Source: Neckera pumila (taxonomy: Eukaryota > Streptophyta > Bryopsida > Hypnales > Neckeraceae). From it: a DNA stretch of 64,000 nt. Below, one piece after another: positions 62,533 to 64,000 of this stretch; the stretch's first letter is position 1; each line of letters begins with the position of its first letter. A program made the translations under genes and the position numbers. Where the stretch lies: the NCBI GenBank assembly GCA_963969595.1, contig OZ018416.1, forward strand, positions 3,612,065-3,676,064. Direction: 5' to 3'. The notes below the pieces were generated by a model that saw only the letters and a list, made by a program, of their open reading frames with translations, ran no database searches and was not told the origin of the DNA.

Positions 62533-63120
62533 TATTGTTGTGTTTTCTTTTCCTATGAGATCTCTAACATGTCTAGTTTGAATTTGTATGGTTACAATTC
62601 AAAAAAAGTTGATACAACTTATCAAAATGTTGGCATTTTCTTCAATTTAGAGCAAGTTCCAGGAAGCCCAAAACAGGCCTTAGGCATTTAGGGGTTAAAG
62701 CGTTCTATGCTTGAAGGTGAGCATGTAAGGGGAGTCTAGTGGTGGAGTGAACAGGATTACTATATTTTTAATTTTGAAAATTTGCATATATTTTGCGAAT
62801 GTCAAAAATCATAAAACAATTTTGGGTTGGTTTTTTTCTCAAGAGGCCGTTGTGATACTTAGAAAAAAAAATTCAAAGAAAAAAAATTGACCACTGTGCT
62901 CTAAAATCCTCGTAGGGATCGTATTCATTGCCAATTTGGTTACCAGAGGGTGAATACAATAGACTAGACATAATAACGGACATTACAAGGTTTTGTCTTC
63001 TTGAAGATTTTATGTGGCCAATTTAGGTGCAATCGATATTTTGCGTTTAGGCTAGGTACAAAATAACAGATTCATTTTTGTATTGTGCCTTCACACAAAA
63101 AGAGGAGTAAAAGTGCAATG

Positions 63121-63700
63121 TGATCATAGTATCGGGGACAAAAAGATCCATTTCTCATTGAAATGCTTCCTCACATAGTCAATACTTTACCAAATTTTAC
63201 AACTAACTATACATTCTAAAAGTTATGAAAGAGAGACAAAAGGTGTTAAATTTTTTAGGCATATCAAACAAAGAGAAGTAACAGGAAAAAAATTAAGAAA
63301 CAATAAATGAAAATCACAGTTATAAGGCTCCAAAAAATGTTATAAATCCACCACCAATGTTCCACCAATTTAGAACCAATCCATTATCAATCTACAAGGC
63401 ACTTGCTTGATTTGAAGCACTTTCAAGTTCTAAAGAGCGACTTAAAGGCAAAACAATGTTATTGATGTTGATGAGCATGGCAAATTTCTTATGAATTATA
63501 AGTGCAAAATTGTCTTTGGCAAATATTAAAAGATGGTAGGGCAATTCTTTTCACTTCAAATTTTAATACATTTCCATGTCCTCAACTTTTAGAATATATA
63601 ATTAATTCTAAATTTGATGGAGAATTGACTCCTTTGAAAAGGTCCAAGTGAGGAATGGACTTTTTGGTCCTCATCTCTATTCTAAGCATCTATTGGATTG
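63121..63700. repeat. dispersed repeat, uninterrupted copy (empty site)
   Basis: Same order of blocks as 36080-36517 followed directly by the block at 39227-39360 (GGAGAATTGACTCC, GGTCCAAGTGAGGAATGGA). It carries a single TTAA at 63563-63566 where the other copy has 2.7 kb inserted. Confidence 0.8.
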
Positions 63701-63903
63701 ATTTGGAAATTGGGACGTTCAGGACGTCTGACAATCCTAACTCGACTAATGTGAACACAATGATTTCAAACCACCTACATCACATGATAAGTATGAATTT
63801 GCTACCAAAATTTGTAGACAAACTTACAAATCACTGTGAATCTATGAATGGTTATGGTTTAGCAAAAACAAGAAAGAAAGTTACCATCGCTTGTATGAAG
63901 TAG
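63655..63903 (+). other. ORF of unknown status
   Basis: 82 codons with no recognisable domain, starting within the repeat. Probably chance. The window ends soon after without a clear gene. Confidence 0.2.
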
Positions 63904-64000
63904 GTTAGGACTATTTGAGCTCAAGTTTAGAGACTGCCTTGAATTCTATTGCAAACTCAGAGACTGCCAAGCAAACCAATTGTACAATGATTGAAAAAGC

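Larger units (their letters stand above)
61617..62694. mobile_element. TTAA-flanked element, CCCCTAAATGCC subfamily, 1.08 kb
   Basis: TTAA at 61613-61616 and 62695-62698. Ends CCCCTAAATGCCCAACAC and the complement of CCCCTAAATGCCTAAGGC. It is nested with a ~285-bp MITE (61851-62134) and a CACTA MITE (62381-62532). The terminus differs from the main family (ATGCC instead of AGGACC), suggesting a second TTAA subfamily. No transposase. Confidence 0.8.

Overview
This is a nuclear window from a land plant. The genes have GT-AG introns, plant-type families (CCX cation/calcium exchanger, F-box protein, ER-type FKBP, TIR-NB-LRR) and GC-richer coding islands set in very AT-rich, repeat-filled DNA. The family mix, the low gene density and the plant-type but unusual NLR suggest a non-seed plant (bryophyte-like). 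The species cannot be named from sequence alone.

Layout. 1-420: a possible gene edge on the minus strand. 4166-7019: an intact three-exon CCX exchanger. 14579-17668: a spliced minus-strand gene for a multi-pass membrane protein, which shows up only when exons are joined by hand because each exon is short. 24.6-25.6 kb: a weak spliced minus-strand gene model. 29143-31384: a decayed hAT transposase. 34448-41768: a TIR-NB-LRR pseudogene with several stops and frameshifts. 43250-44656 (minus): an intact F-box protein. 58588-59145: an intact intronless ER-lumen FKBP whose 3' end is tandemly duplicated. Everything else is introns, intergenic AT-rich DNA and transposons.

The most informative content is the nested layer of non-autonomous DNA transposons. 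(a) A large family ends in CCCCTAAAG and is flanked by TTAA, as piggyBac elements are. One copy lies inside an NLR intron and has a matching empty site at 63.56 kb. (b) CACTA-type elements carry exact 3-bp target duplications (2661-2950, 27832-29142, 41337-41500, 62381-62532). The 41337-41500 copy interrupts the LRR frame of the NLR. (c) Tourist/Harbinger-like MITEs are flanked by TAA (8504-8640 and 21648-21786); the second has an empty allele in the other arm of an inverted duplication. (d) A 2.1-kb hAT-like element has an 8-bp duplication and a minisatellite inside. (e) There is an unclassified family of four ~285-bp elements.

The intact genes do not form a pathway. They are ordinary housekeeping or regulatory plant genes: ion exchange, ubiquitin-ligase adaptor, ER protein folding and an uncharacterised membrane protein. 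They survive between transposon-rich segments, while the NLR and the hAT transposase have been inactivated. No CRISPR array, rRNA gene or intact tRNA gene was seen.
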